A stretch of 5,590 bases of DNA from Frankiaceae bacterium (GTDB taxonomy: Bacteria > Actinomycetota > Actinomycetes > JAFAQI01). The DNA lies in assembly GCA_030840615.1 (NCBI GenBank), contig JAVEEE010000447.1, positions 1 through 5,590 on the forward strand. The letters are read 5' to 3'. Made by a program: the position numbers and the translations under genes. The notes under the pieces were generated by a model. The model made no database searches. It saw only the letters and a program-made list of their open reading frames with translations, and had not been told where the DNA came from. Positions 5,318 through 5,590 of the stretch are shown here, one piece after another (position 1 is the stretch's first letter; each line of letters begins with the position of its first letter).

Positions 5318-5590
5318 CCGACGACGACTCCTCGCCGCGGTTCTGCCGCGAAGCCCAGGCACAGCTGCCGTTCCTCGTCAGCGGAGAGCTGACGGGGTGG
5401 GGCGCCCGGGTCGTCCGCGCTCATCTGAAGCGGTGCGCGAACTGCACGGCCGAGCTCGGGCGCCAGGAGCAGCTTTCATCAGCGTTGGCATCGTTGCGGA
5501 AAGCGCCGCCCGAGCCACCAGCCGGACTGCTGGAGGATCTGTTGCACCGGGCCCGCGGTGGCAAGCTGCGCGAACGCGCAGCGGTGCCGG
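5314..5590 (+). CDS. Zinc-binding anti-sigma factor (zf-HC2/ZAS type), N-terminal part, cut by window edge
   Basis: The visible 92 residues form the sigma-binding anti-sigma domain that would hold the upstream ECF factor inactive. It has the ZAS motif H-x3-C-x2-C, seen as HLKRCANC at residues 37-44 (H37, C41, C44), plus C11 near the start as probable fourth zinc ligand. The segment CREAQAQLPFLVSGEL at 11-26 matches the usual first helix region of zf-HC2 proteins. A helical Arg/Leu-rich stretch follows and the window ends at about residue 92. Whether a membrane segment and an outer sensor domain follow, or the protein is a soluble redox sensor, cannot be seen. The start is fixed by the ATGA overlap with the sigma gene and a good ribosome binding site. 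Confidence 0.88.
   Translation, partial: MTDDDSSPRFCREAQAQLPFLVSGELTGWGARVVRAHLKRCANCTAELGRQEQLSSALASLRKAPPEPPAGLLEDLLHRARGGKLRERAAVP

Noticed and set aside
1..5590. Search for mobile elements, CRISPR, toxin-antitoxin or defence genes, and tRNA genes
   Set aside because: No transposase, integrase, spaced direct repeats, tRNA-like structure or defence domains were seen. Gene content is conserved core plus one sigma/anti-sigma locus.

Overview
The window is GC-rich DNA with the codon pattern of a high-GC actinobacterium. The strongest evidence is gene order: dacB, a DUF2342-type metalloprotease gene, tilS and hpt run leftward on the minus strand, and ppa diverges from dacB. This is the arrangement I recall from Mycobacterium tuberculosis (Rv3627c, Rv3626c, mesJ/tilS, hpt, with ppa as Rv3628). 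The proteins are diverged enough from the mycobacterial ones that I would not name a genus. A non-mycobacterial actinomycete is likely.

Layout. Positions 1-208 hold the N-terminal third of hpt (purine salvage), cut by the window edge. It overlaps tilS (205-1164, tRNA-Ile lysidine synthase) by an ATGA. Seven bases upstream lies a zinc-metalloprotease-like gene (1172-2269), then a 63-bp gap with a 14-bp tandem repeat, then dacB (2333-3682, a PBP4-type D-Ala-D-Ala carboxypeptidase). These four genes look like one leftward operon. A 53-bp intergenic region separates dacB from ppa (3736-4230, soluble inorganic pyrophosphatase). ppa is followed directly by a strong hairpin and meets a convergent gene for a 104-aa membrane protein (4293-4607). 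That gene diverges from an ECF sigma factor gene (4724-5317), which overlaps by ATGA a gene for a zinc-binding anti-sigma factor (5314 to the window end, incomplete).

The left and middle parts are ordinary conserved core genes. The most interesting part is the right end. In the gap between the small membrane protein and the sigma factor, both strands carry the same candidate ECF promoter, GTAAC-N17-GTCGAA leftward and GTAAC-N18-GTCGAA rightward, with the two -35 boxes back to back 8 bp apart. This suggests that the sigma factor drives both its own operon and the unknown membrane protein gene, forming a small stress-response module. This is inference from sequence pattern only.

No tRNA, rRNA, CRISPR array, insertion sequence, phage gene or defence system was seen.
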